A DNA stretch of 42,868 nucleotides from Candidatus Heimdallarchaeota archaeon (GTDB taxonomy: Archaea > Asgardarchaeota > Heimdallarchaeia > Heimdallarchaeales > Heimdallarchaeaceae), in assembly GCA_016839945.1 (NCBI GenBank), contig JAEOTE010000039.1, positions 1-42,868 on the forward strand. Direction: 5' to 3'. The position numbers and the translations under genes are program-made. Position 1 is the first letter of the stretch. Each line of letters opens with the position of its first letter. Shown here in pieces: positions 1-10,646 of this stretch. A model generated the notes under the pieces. The model was not told the DNA's origin. It worked only from the letters and a program-made list of their open reading frames with translations, and searched no databases.

Positions 1-2
1 CT

Positions 3-3049
<3,047 letters not shown>

Positions 3050-3103
3050 TCTAAGATTATATTTGAAGTAGAAATGAGGGAACTATGATTTCCTCTTTTT
3101 TGA

Positions 3104-3113
3104 TTTATATAAA
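3104..3113 (+). promoter_or_regulatory. TATA-like element upstream of rps12
   Basis: The sequence TTTATATAAA matches an archaeal TATA box. It lies in the 164-bp gap between rpoA2 and rps12. Transcription from it would start near 3134, giving rps12 a leader of about 80 bases. A weaker TATA-like CTTAAATAG at 3169-3177 would start transcription close to the ATG. I cannot tell which is used, or whether rps12 is also read from the rpoA promoter. Confidence 0.35.
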
Positions 3114-3213
3114 AGTAAGTGAACAGAAAGTTTTTATTAAAAGCAAAAGAGGAAAGACTGATTGATGCTTAAATAGGAGTAACACAAAGATTCCTGAAAA
3201 TAAGTGATTAAAT

Positions 3214-3657
3214 ATGACAGGATCCAAAAGTCCAAAAGGTGAATTCGCTGCCCGAAAACTTCGAAATAAAAGGAAGCATTTTCGATGGAAGGACATTCAC
3301 TACAAAAGAAGAATGTTAAGACTCGATAAAAAAACAGATCCTTTAGAAGGTGCTCCAGCAGCTAGAGGAATTGTGGTAGAAAAATATGGAGTAGAAAGTA
3401 AGCAACCTAATTCTGCAATGCGTAAGTGTGTCAGAGTCAGACTAACAAAGAATGGAAAGCAAGTAGGAGCTTTTGTTCCACACGATGGAGGACTTTTATA
3501 TATAGATGAACACGACGAGGTTGTTGTTTGTAGTATTGGGGGAGCTCAAAAAGGAGCAATGGGAGACATTCCTGGTGTTAAATGGCAAGTAACACATGTT
3601 AATGGAGTTGCTCTTAATCAGATTGTCATAGGTCGAAAAGCTAAACCTCAAAGATAG
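3214..3657 (+). CDS. rps12: 30S ribosomal protein S12 (uS12)
   Basis: Small-subunit protein uS12 sits at the decoding centre and contributes to tRNA selection. At 147 residues it has the usual archaeal/eukaryotic length. The N-terminal [11 protein letters not shown], the central [13 protein letters not shown], the loop [21 protein letters not shown] (decoding-site loop) and [15 protein letters not shown] near the end are all family hallmarks. It follows rpoA2, as in the archaeal rpoA-rps12-rps7 neighbourhood. The genes usually found between or after them (rpl30e, nusA-like, rps7, EF1A) are absent here and eIF5A comes next. No strong Shine-Dalgarno site precedes the ATG. Confidence 0.97.
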   Translation: MTGSKSPKGEFAARKLRNKRKHFRWKDIHYKRRMLRLDKKTDPLEGAPAARGIVVEKYGVESKQPNSAMRKCVRVRLTKNGKQVGAFVPHDGGLLYIDEHDEVVVCSIGGAQKGAMGDIPGVKWQVTHVNGVALNQIVIGRKAKPQR

Positions 3658-3736
3658 TTAGTTTTTCACTATTTCAATTACTCTTTTTAGTAAATGTTTT
3701 AAACAATTAAAACAAGACTATTCAAGGAGATTAAAA

Positions 3737-4150
3737 ATGTCAGAACAAGATATCAACCCCATAAAAGCAGGTCAGCTCAAAGAAGGGCACTATATTTTAC
3801 AAAATAATGATGTTTTTTTGGTTCGAGGAATAGAAAAATCAAAATCAGGAAAACATGGACATACTAAATGTCGAATTAAAATTGAAAATATTTTCACTGG
3901 TGGAAAAACAGAGATTTCTATACCTGGAGATGTGAAACTTCAATCCCCAATTATTGATAAGAGAAATGCTCAGGTTATTTCTATTGGCTCAGACAGTGTT
4001 CAACTAATGGATCTTGAAACCTATGAAACCTTTGAAGCAGCTCTTCCTACTGAAGAGGAATTAAAGAGCAAGATTCAAGAAAACGCTGAGATTGAATATT
4101 GGATTGCCATTGGAAAAAGGAAAATTATGCGTGTTAAAGGATCAGCTTAA
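3737..4150 (+). CDS. eif5A: Translation factor aIF5A/eIF5A
   Basis: This 137-residue protein is archaeal aIF5A, which binds stalled ribosomes between the P and E sites and promotes peptide-bond formation. The hypusine loop reads SKSGKHGHTKC at residues 35-45, with Lys39 as the expected modified residue. An SH3-like N-terminal half is followed by an OB-fold half, as in the family. A good Shine-Dalgarno site (AAGGAGA, 3724-3730) precedes the ATG by six bases. It is last in the rightward run beginning with rpoA1. Deoxyhypusine synthase is not in this window. Confidence 0.97.
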   Translation: MSEQDINPIKAGQLKEGHYILQNNDVFLVRGIEKSKSGKHGHTKCRIKIENIFTGGKTEISIPGDVKLQSPIIDKRNAQVISIGSDSVQLMDLETYETFEAALPTEEELKSKIQENAEIEYWIAIGKRKIMRVKGSA

Positions 4151-4252
4151 GCTGCTAATTCTCTATTTTTAATTTTCTTTTATTAAGCATGACGTCAAAT
4201 ATTACTTATTATCTAAAAACAAAATAGCATTAATGTTACTATCATATTGCTA

Positions 4253-4329
4253 GGGCCGGTAGATCAGCCTGGTAGATCGCTTCGTTCGCAATGAAGTAGC
4301 CCCGGGTTCAAGTCCCGGTCGGTCCACCA
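4253..4329 (+). tRNA. tRNA-Ala (anticodon CGC)
   Basis: A full cloverleaf folds. The acceptor stem is GGGCCGG with TCGGTCC, and its third pair is G3:U70, the alanine identity element. The D stem is GATC/GATC. The anticodon stem is CTTCG/TGAAG around loop TTCGCAA, giving anticodon CGC at 4287-4289, which reads GCG. The T stem is CCGGG/CCCGG around TTCAAGT. The discriminator is A and CCA is encoded at 4327-4329. There is no intron. Confidence 0.96.
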
Positions 4330-4332
4330 CTC

Positions 4333-4350
4333 TATTTTTTTTCTATTTTT
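4333..4350 (+). terminator. T-rich terminator after tRNA-Ala
   Basis: Runs of T broken by single C/A bases begin a few bases after the tRNA CCA end. Archaeal RNA polymerase commonly terminates on T-rich non-template tracts, so this is the likely tRNA terminator. There is no stem-loop directly before it. Confidence 0.5.
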
Positions 4351-4377
4351 TAAAAAATATTTTTTGTGTTATGCGTG

Positions 4378-4399
4378 AAAAAGCCGTTATTCGCTTTTT
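4378..4399 (+). other. Short inverted repeat with T tract
   Basis: AAAAAGC (4378-4384) and GCTTTTT (4393-4399) can pair around an 8-base loop and are followed by another T. It could be a second terminator for the tRNA-Ala transcript or part of the leader before the HD gene. No protein-binding pattern is recognised. Confidence 0.35.
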
Positions 4400-4479
4400 T
4401 GTCGTGATTTTAGTTTCTAGCAGAAAGATTAAATAGTTATAATATTAAATAAACAATAAGATAGTTAAGAGGATTCGCA

Positions 4480-5856
4480 ATGAAGAAGGTTCTAAACTAT
4501 GTACGTACGATTCGAGACCCCATCTATGATGAAATAAGAATGACAGAATTGGAAAATAAAATTATTGATACCCCAATATTCCAAAGGCTTAGATGGATAA
4601 GTCAGCTATCTGGTGTTCGACAAGTATATCCTTCAGCAATACATTCGAGATTTACTCACAGTGTTGGTGTCATGCACTTATCTGGTAGATATGCTGAAGA
4701 AGTTTTCAGAAAAGATGATGATGTTGTTGACAAAGTTCAGCTAGCGCGTTTAGCTGGATTGTTACATGATATTGGTCACGGACCATTTAGTCATACTTAT
4801 GATGATGTTGTGTTTAAGCGAGTCTATCCAGATGCACCTCATGGGCATGATGTTCATCGAGATAAAATGGTAAACTCCGAATATTTACGTCCTCTAATAG
4901 AAGAATTCACGGATCCAAAGAAATTGGAAGACATTTGGGAAGGAAAGGAATATATCTTGCACCCTCTTATTCAAGGTGCATTGGGTGCTGATAGATTAGA
5001 TTTCATGTTAAGAGATTCTTTTTTCGCAGGAACACTACATTTTGGGATTATTGCAGTGAACAGAATCATCAATAACACTACAGTAAGGAAGCATTTGAAA
5101 AAAGATGCTGTTCATTATAACTGGAAATGTCTAGATGATATCTATTCCTCCCTAATAGGTAGATTCTTTGAGTATAAAAATGTCTATTTTCACAAAACAG
5201 CTCGAGCTGCAGATATTACAATTCATGAAATGCTCAAAGAAGTTTGTGATCCTCTAAATCTAATCGAGAGAACCAATGATCTCTCAAAATACACCTATCT
5301 TAATGAATATACACTAATAGGTGAGATTTTCTCAAGTAAATCAGAAGAACTTGCGAGAGCTAGGGAGTTAGTTAAAGATCTTTTTGACAGACGATTGTAT
5401 AAATCTGTATGGGAACGAATAATTGATGAATCTACTGCAGAAAATCTTGGCATAACAGTAGGAGATTTATGTAAATTAACAGCACAAGAATCTTTCATTA
5501 AGAAAATAAATCAACATTGTGATGAGAATGATATCACTTTAGAAAATGAGTTAAAAATAGATTCAACATATAAATTATCAACAATTAATGAACAGGAGTT
5601 CCAGGCATCCAATATTTATATTTATGACCCCTATAACCGAATTCGACCTGGTACTAAGTCTTTTACTTTAAATGAAGCTCTTAATACAACAGCTTACATT
5701 ACCACTTTTTCAGGACCTAAAGCATACAGGTCTTTATTCACTCTTGTAAGAGTTTATGCACATCCTAATGAAGCTTCATTAATATCAGATATATGGAATA
5801 AAATTAGACCAAAAGTTGAAGACAAAGAACGAGATGTTTCAGTTACGTCATATTAA
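4480..5856 (+). CDS. HD-superfamily phosphohydrolase (dGTPase/SAMHD1-like, COG1078)
   Basis: A 458-residue metal-dependent phosphohydrolase of the HD superfamily. The N-terminal region carries the family pattern RDPIYDEI, then LRWISQLSGVRQVYPSAIHSRFTHS, with His60 as the likely first metal ligand. The His-Asp pair is in LLHDIGHGPFSH (His96-Asp97) and the distal Asp is in GALGADRLDF near residue 170. This layout matches COG1078 proteins related to dNTP triphosphohydrolases and SAMHD1. The substrate cannot be read from sequence; a deoxynucleoside triphosphate is the best guess. The C-terminal ~200 residues are helical and less conserved. GAGG about nine bases before the ATG can serve as ribosome binding site. 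The gene stands alone after tRNA-Ala. Confidence 0.85.
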   Translation: MKKVLNYVRTIRDPIYDEIRMTELENKIIDTPIFQRLRWISQLSGVRQVYPSAIHSRFTHSVGVMHLSGRYAEEVFRKDDDVVDKVQLARLAGLLHDIGHGPFSHTYDDVVFKRVYPDAPHGHDVHRDKMVNSEYLRPLIEEFTDPKKLEDIWEGKEYILHPLIQGALGADRLDFMLRDSFFAGTLHFGIIAVNRIINNTTVRKHLKKDAVHYNWKCLDDIYSSLIGRFFEYKNVYFHKTARAADITIHEMLKEVCDPLNLIERTNDLSKYTYLNEYTLIGEIFSSKSEELARARELVKDLFDRRLYKSVWERIIDESTAENLGITVGDLCKLTAQESFIKKINQHCDENDITLENELKIDSTYKLSTINEQEFQASNIYIYDPYNRIRPGTKSFTLNEALNTTAYITTFSGPKAYRSLFTLVRVYAHPNEASLISDIWNKIRPKVEDKERDVSVTSY

Positions 5857-5867
5857 CCCCATAATAG

Positions 5868-6272
5868 TTAAATTACAGCTTGTAAGTATATTCTGTTTGC
5901 TTCCTGCAAAACTTGCATACCATTTTCATATTCAGCTAACAATTTGTTCAAATTGATTTCAGCTTTTTCTAAATCTGATTTTGATAATCCAATTAAATTA
6001 GCTTTTACTGAATATAATCCATCATTTGTAAACGAAACAGCTTTAGCCTTACACAATTTTTGTAAGTAACTTGATATTGTCTCTGAAATAACAGAATAAC
6101 CATTGAAGTACCAGTCTATTACCCCAAGCTCTTCATCCTTTGATAGTAAGAGAAAAAGGCTACTATGGATGATTTCCTCGTTTTTTGGTAGAAACTTCCT
6201 GACGACCCCAGCAATGTATGAGTTAATTTTTACTTCTTTTTCCCCCATAGCTAACAAGACATTATACATCAC
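5868..6272 (-). CDS. Hypothetical protein, possible winged-helix
   Basis: A 134-residue protein I do not recognise. The first two thirds (about residues 10-85) alternate helices and a short beta pair in a layout like a winged helix, ending in FTNDGLYSV. The last third is an amphipathic helix, possibly a coiled coil (LNKLLAEYENGMQVLQEANR). There is no signal peptide or membrane segment. The start could be Met1 or the internal Met9 (MGEKEV). It is tail-to-tail with the HD gene, 11 bp apart. A stable stem-loop at 6276-6300 directly precedes the start. A small DNA-binding role is possible but unsupported beyond fold appearance. Confidence 0.6.
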   Translation of the reverse strand: MMYNVLLAMGEKEVKINSYIAGVVRKFLPKNEEIIHSSLFLLLSKDEELGVIDWYFNGYSVISETISSYLQKLCKAKAVSFTNDGLYSVKANLIGLSKSDLEKAEINLNKLLAEYENGMQVLQEANRIYLQAVI

Positions 6273-6275
6273 TCA

Positions 6276-6300
6276 AAAGCTTCTGTAATACGGAAGCTTT
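6276..6300 (-). promoter_or_regulatory. Stem-loop in the leader of the 5868-6272 gene
   Basis: AAAGCTTCTG pairs with CGGAAGCTTT (one G:U pair) around the 5-base loop TAATA, giving a 10-bp hairpin. It ends three bases before the start codon of the leftward gene. A TATA-like TATAAATTTA (reverse strand, about 6328-6337) would place the hairpin inside the leader RNA. It may hinder or control translation, or end transcription from the upstream leftward gene. Confidence 0.45.
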
Positions 6301-6376
6301 GCTTTGAATTTTTCAAATGAAAAATGAAATAAATTTATAGAAACTTTAATTGTCATTCTGGGCATGTTAAAACGCA

Positions 6377-7801
6377 TCATGCAAGGATTGTATTGTATAT
6401 TTTAGATTTAAGTACCTCTTCGAGTAAAATATCTTGCAGCGTCAGATGAAGAATGTTGTATTCATTTAACACTTTCTTGGAATTCTCTTCTACAACATCA
6501 GCTACAACTATACATATGAACTGATTTCTTAAACCCGCTATAGAACTAAGAGCATCAACAATCTCATTAGCTTGTGATTGTGTTAAAGCATCTTGAAATA
6601 ACTTAATGAAGATGTATGAAGACCCTTTTCTTAGCACTAAATCAAAAGAATCTTCAAATATTACAGTTTCTTTAAATTCAAGATTTTTGAATATTTTACT
6701 CATTCGAACTTTTAGATACTCTGAATCAAAAACAGCGTTCATGGTTCTAGGAACTGGTACAGACATATCGTCTATATTACTTGGAACAACTTCTTTGTTT
6801 CTTATTTCTGTTTCTAATTGTTCTTTGGGGAGGTTATTTGCGCTAATAACCGATTTAGTTTTTAAGGTTTTAGCAGAAGGAAAAGGCTTATACAATGAAA
6901 CCGTGTTTATCTGTTTGACTGTTTGATATTGATTTGGAATTGGTTCCAGTTTCTCTTTTTTCTGGGGAATTAAGTTGGGATCTTCTTTTTTTTCTTTCTT
7001 AAAAACTAATAGTTGATTAATATCAATAATATCAAAAAAGCACCCTTTATGTTTAATCCATGGAACACCAAACCTGAAATTTATCTGATTTCTATTTAGT
7101 TCATGTTTTGATACAACTTTAAGTTTGCAATTTAATTTTGTTGAACTTGAATTTATATAACGTAAGAAATTCTGCTTACTTTTTCTTAAATCATCTGATT
7201 TTTCACTTTCTGCTATGAAAACTAGTCCCCACAAAGGAGTATATCCTTTGTTCTTTTCATAACTTGGTGTGTGTGAAATAATAATAGAAAAGATATTGGC
7301 TTGTACTAAATCTCGTAGAAAGGAAGTAAAATTTCTTTGAAACATATAGTTTTCTGAATTTACTTCTGTGAGAATGCAAGCAAACATGTTAGTTTCTTTA
7401 TTATCCTTGAACTTTAATTTCAAAATATTATCATTTTCCTTCTCAATTTTCTTGATATTGGGTGTAAAGAATTTATCTGGATTTTCTATTTGTTTGAGTC
7501 CATATGTTTCTTCAAGATGTTGTAATGTTTTCTTATTAGATCCTTCGTTCTTATCGTTTGAATAAGTTTGATAAATTATTAGCGTTTGTTTATTTTTTTC
7601 AATTTTAACTGAGAAGGGAATATTTTTTGAACTTAATTCATTAACTAAAACAGATTTTTTCTTGAAACCTTTTGATGGAATATCAAATATATGAATTAAA
7701 AATTTATCATTATTGTTGAAATATTCAATTGCACCATTTTTCTTTTCTTTGAAATTATTGTAGTTATTCATATGAAAATCCATCATCTGTTCATGATTCA
7801 T
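6377..7801 (-). CDS. Unrecognised protein with C-terminal restriction-endonuclease-like fold
   Basis: A 474-residue, lysine-rich soluble protein with no close recognised relative. The N-terminal ~250 residues look like mixed alpha/beta domains (LIHIFDIPSKGFKKKSVLV; later FGVPWIKHKGCFFDII). A low-complexity linker (about 265-345, many Pro, Lys, Glu) leads to a C-terminal domain of about 110 residues. That domain (FEDSFDLVLRKGSSYIFIKLF, then SQANEIVDALSSIA) resembles a PD-(D/E)XK nuclease-like fold. The catalytic acidic residue before IK is missing, so it is probably a non-catalytic version like that in some archaeal regulators (COG1395). Function unknown. The gene shares its orientation with the small gene at 5868-6272 and the kinase at 7922-9343. 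Confidence 0.65.
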   Translation of the reverse strand: MNHEQMMDFHMNNYNNFKEKKNGAIEYFNNNDKFLIHIFDIPSKGFKKKSVLVNELSSKNIPFSVKIEKNKQTLIIYQTYSNDKNEGSNKKTLQHLEETYGLKQIENPDKFFTPNIKKIEKENDNILKLKFKDNKETNMFACILTEVNSENYMFQRNFTSFLRDLVQANIFSIIISHTPSYEKNKGYTPLWGLVFIAESEKSDDLRKSKQNFLRYINSSSTKLNCKLKVVSKHELNRNQINFRFGVPWIKHKGCFFDIIDINQLLVFKKEKKEDPNLIPQKKEKLEPIPNQYQTVKQINTVSLYKPFPSAKTLKTKSVISANNLPKEQLETEIRNKEVVPSNIDDMSVPVPRTMNAVFDSEYLKVRMSKIFKNLEFKETVIFEDSFDLVLRKGSSYIFIKLFQDALTQSQANEIVDALSSIAGLRNQFICIVVADVVEENSKKVLNEYNILHLTLQDILLEEVLKSKIYNTILA

Positions 7802-7921
7802 TCTAATTAACGCAGTTTAAAGCTTCAATGGAATAACTAGATGAAATTATTTAAACACAGAGAATTCCATTCTTATTGTTTTTAATGTTTTTAATGTTTA
7901 AAAGAGAGAATTACCTTAGTT

Positions 7922-9343
7922 TTACGTATCTTCTAAAACACCAAAAAGAGCAGCTATAAGTGAGATTGTATCACCTAAACCTACAAGCATTCTAGGAGAT
8001 TCCACTATAATTGTAGGAATGGCAATTAAATCAAAGTTGGATGTTTTTAACATTCCAGTTGTAGATAATGTGTGTGTTTTAGAAAATACTTCTTCGAAAT
8101 GCTTGGTTAATATTTGAATCTCTCTCTTTCCTGATTCAGATGGACCAATTGCTTCTTCTGGTAAATCATCTAAAGAAAATAAATCTCCCTTTTCCGCTCT
8201 AACTGCAGCAAAAAGTGAAGCTAAAAGAAGAGAATTCTTCCTTTGAATCATTTTTTCATTATTAAGGTTTTTAGATAAAAAAAGATAATATCCTAGGTTA
8301 TGTAGTATGAAGTGTTTATCTTGGAAAACTTCTAACACCTTGAGAAGTCCTTCAAATATATTAATGGAATTCAGATTATCTTTTATCGTGGTATAAATTG
8401 ATGGATGTTGTACTTCTAACAATAATAATAATTCTTGTTCATTCATTCCAATAGAATCAACCAAAGGAAATATTTCCTTTATTATTGTGTTTCTTAACTT
8501 CTTGTTTTTTGTAACTGTAAGCTCTAAATGAATGTTTAATGATGGGTTTAACTCTTTCCAAGTTCTTAAAAGAGTTATTACTGGTTTAAGCATTTTTGAA
8601 TAAGTTAGAGATGGAATTTTTGGTTTAATAAGGTGAAATCCAGAAATAACCGTCAGAGAATAGTTTTGTATTGAAGAATTACTATATTCAATAAATTTTT
8701 TACTAAGCTTCAACTCTGAATTTATTTCATCAAAAGAAGCGATAAATCTGTTTGGTCTCTTACAGTGAATTTTCTTGTTCCCTACTTGATAAATACCTTC
8801 CTTAAACTCAAAAACATAATGAGAGATTGGTTCTATTTTACTTCTATCATATTCTTTTTTTCTATGGTCTGTTGTGTTTTCATTTTCTTCTAGAATCTTG
8901 ATGGATGAATCTAGTAATCTTGTTACTTCATTAGAATAAAAAGGAAGATTTAGAAGAATATTGTTAACTCCAATTTTTGGTAAGAAATTAGCCATTATTC
9001 CTGCTTGTCCCCCAATTTGAGTTTTATGTACACGAAAATGATCTTCAATCCACACACAGATTTCTTCAGAAAATATCAGTGATTCATCTGCTTTACCTGT
9101 CTTAATTGCATTAATTAATGAGCACATCAAATCTTCAATGGAATTAATTTCAGAGGGAGAGGATTTAGTTAAAAAGAGATTAGGGAACTCAAAATTTAAT
9201 AGTATTTCTTCTAATATTTCAGGCGTTATTTCTATTATCTTATCTAAATTTACATTGAATCCTAGTATCACACCTTTTATACGTGAAAGAGAAGTTTGAA
9301 AATGTGTTTTTGCTTCTGTATATTGTTGTTTCCAGTAATTCAT
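7922..9343 (-). CDS. ADP-dependent phosphofructokinase/glucokinase family protein
   Basis: A ribokinase-fold kinase of the ADP-dependent glucokinase/phosphofructokinase family, which phosphorylates sugars with ADP in modified archaeal glycolysis. Visible motifs are GFNVNLDKI near the N-terminus, the sugar-site GGQAGIMAN, VISGFHLI, NEQELLLLL and the C-terminal GLGDTISL, whose Asp is the catalytic base. Glucokinase and phosphofructokinase specificity cannot be told apart by eye. The frame is open to 9388, but a TATA box lies at 9368-9376 inside that extension. The ATG at 9343 falls where transcription should start, so I use it (473 residues, leaderless mRNA). The gene is divergent from trpS. 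Confidence 0.82.
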   Translation of the reverse strand: MNYWKQQYTEAKTHFQTSLSRIKGVILGFNVNLDKIIEITPEILEEILLNFEFPNLFLTKSSPSEINSIEDLMCSLINAIKTGKADESLIFSEEICVWIEDHFRVHKTQIGGQAGIMANFLPKIGVNNILLNLPFYSNEVTRLLDSSIKILEENENTTDHRKKEYDRSKIEPISHYVFEFKEGIYQVGNKKIHCKRPNRFIASFDEINSELKLSKKFIEYSNSSIQNYSLTVISGFHLIKPKIPSLTYSKMLKPVITLLRTWKELNPSLNIHLELTVTKNKKLRNTIIKEIFPLVDSIGMNEQELLLLLEVQHPSIYTTIKDNLNSINIFEGLLKVLEVFQDKHFILHNLGYYLFLSKNLNNEKMIQRKNSLLLASLFAAVRAEKGDLFSLDDLPEEAIGPSESGKREIQILTKHFEEVFSKTHTLSTTGMLKTSNFDLIAIPTIIVESPRMLVGLGDTISLIAALFGVLEDT

Positions 9344-9367
9344 TATCAAACTGAAGTAGACGATATT

Positions 9368-9376
9368 CTTATATAG
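9368..9376 (-). promoter_or_regulatory. TATA box of the ADP-dependent kinase gene
   Basis: On the reverse strand this reads CTATATAAG. Its centre is about 29 bp before the ATG at 9343, so the mRNA should begin within a few bases of that ATG. The same nine bases occur at 9449-9457 on the other strand for trpS. This is the evidence for rejecting the longer reading-frame start at 9388. Confidence 0.7.
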
Positions 9377-9448
9377 ACTTTTTTCCAAAAAAAAAAATGA
9401 GAGTGATAAATTGGACTGGAAATAACTTTTTCTGGTTTTTGTCCAAAA

Positions 9449-9457
9449 CTATATAAG
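9449..9457 (+). promoter_or_regulatory. TATA box of trpS
   Basis: CTATATAAG, identical to the divergent kinase TATA box 80 bp away. Transcription is expected near 9479, giving a leader of about 40-45 bases that contains a Shine-Dalgarno site at 9514-9520. Confidence 0.65.
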
Positions 9458-9513
9458 ATAGGAAACAGTCCAAATATGTGTTCTCTGACATTTACTGATT
9501 TTTATTCAATGAA

Positions 9514-9520
9514 AGGTGAT
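9514..9520 (+). promoter_or_regulatory. Shine-Dalgarno site deciding a TTG start for trpS
   Basis: AGGTGAT is complementary to the expected archaeal 16S rRNA 3' end. Four bases separate it from TTG at 9525, the same spacing seen before rpl2 and rpl4. The GTG (9516) and ATG (9519) candidates in the same frame lie inside the site itself and so are unlikely starts. Confidence 0.6.
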
Positions 9521-9524
9521 GCAA

Positions 9525-10646
9525 TTGAACAATAATGAAATACAAGATATCGAAAAAAGAACAGACTATACCAAAATACTTGATGAGTTTGGCATATCGC
9601 AAATTGATAAAGAACTCCCCCGAATTGGAACAGAACATCATTTCTTTAGAAGAGGTATAGTTTTTGCTCATAGAGATTTTGATAAAATTCTTAACAGAAT
9701 TGAACAAAACAAAGATTTCGCAATTATCAGTGGTCGAGGACCTTCAAGCGATTTGCATTTTGGTCACCTCATATTATTTGAGTTAATCCGTTATCTACAA
9801 GAAAAATATCAGTGTAAATTCTTTATGCCTTTATCAGACGATGAGAAATATGTTTTCCGTAAAATTGATTCTCTTGAAGGATCCTATGCTTTGTCCTTAG
9901 AAAATGCAATAGATATAATGGCACTTGGATTTGAACCAGAAAACGTTCATGTTTATATTTCAAGTATAACTCCAAGAATCCAGTATTTAGCTTTAACATT
10001 TTCAACTAGCCAAACATACAATGCAATAAAAGCAGCTCTTGGCTTCAATGGAGAAGAAAATGCAGGTACTGTTTTTTATACTTGCATTCAAGCAGCACAC
10101 ATTCTTCACCCTACAACTGATTACAACATGCCGGTTGTTGTTCCTATAGGCCTTGATCAGGACGTATATATGAGGTTAACAAGAGATATTGCGAGAAAGC
10201 GAAAAATAACATCACCTGCTTCTCTTTATATCAAGTATCTTAAAGGGTTAACAGGTGGTCCAATGTCTTCTTCAGCTCCTGAAACTTGTATTTATCTTCG
10301 AGACAACTCGAAAGTAATAAAGAAGAAAATAATGAATGCGTTTACTGGAGGTAGAGCAACTATAAAAGAACAAAGAGAATTAGGTGCGAATCCTGATATT
10401 TGCACTGTTTATGATTGGTTTAAGAAATTCTTTATTAAAGATGATAAAGAATTAGAGGAGATTCTTAATGGTTGTAGAAATGGCGATTTAATATGTGGAC
10501 TAGATTGTAAGCCCAAATTATTAGAAATGGTGCAGAATTATCTAGAAGAACATAAAAAGAGAAGAAATGAAGTGATAAAGAATCTTAGTAAATACTTTGA
10601 TCACGAAATAGATTTATCAATACTAGAAGAGGCTGATTCTACTTGA
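9525..10646 (+). CDS. trpS: Tryptophanyl-tRNA synthetase
   Basis: Class I aminoacyl-tRNA synthetase charging tRNA-Trp, archaeal/eukaryotic type, about 373 residues. The HIGH-type motif is GRGPSSDLHFGHL near residue 70. The Trp-binding region includes TTDYNMPVVVPIGLDQD. The KMSKS-type loop reads GGPMSSSAPETCIYL, in which the usual first Lys (KMSSS) is Pro. The TTG at 9525 is preferred because an AGGTGAT site sits four bases upstream; the frame is open to GTG 9516 and ATG 9519. The 3' end overlaps the NOG1 start by four bases (TTGA), indicating translational coupling. Confidence 0.93.
   Translation: MNNNEIQDIEKRTDYTKILDEFGISQIDKELPRIGTEHHFFRRGIVFAHRDFDKILNRIEQNKDFAIISGRGPSSDLHFGHLILFELIRYLQEKYQCKFFMPLSDDEKYVFRKIDSLEGSYALSLENAIDIMALGFEPENVHVYISSITPRIQYLALTFSTSQTYNAIKAALGFNGEENAGTVFYTCIQAAHILHPTTDYNMPVVVPIGLDQDVYMRLTRDIARKRKITSPASLYIKYLKGLTGGPMSSSAPETCIYLRDNSKVIKKKIMNAFTGGRATIKEQRELGANPDICTVYDWFKKFFIKDDKELEEILNGCRNGDLICGLDCKPKLLEMVQNYLEEHKKRRNEVIKNLSKYFDHEIDLSILEEADST

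Noticed and set aside
7368..7565. Small rightward ORF antisense to the nuclease-like gene
   Set aside because: Hydrophobic shadow frame with no independent promoter.
9344..9388. Longer N-terminus for the ADP-dependent kinase
   Set aside because: The extra 15 codons contain the TATA box and would not be transcribed from it; the downstream ATG fits the promoter.
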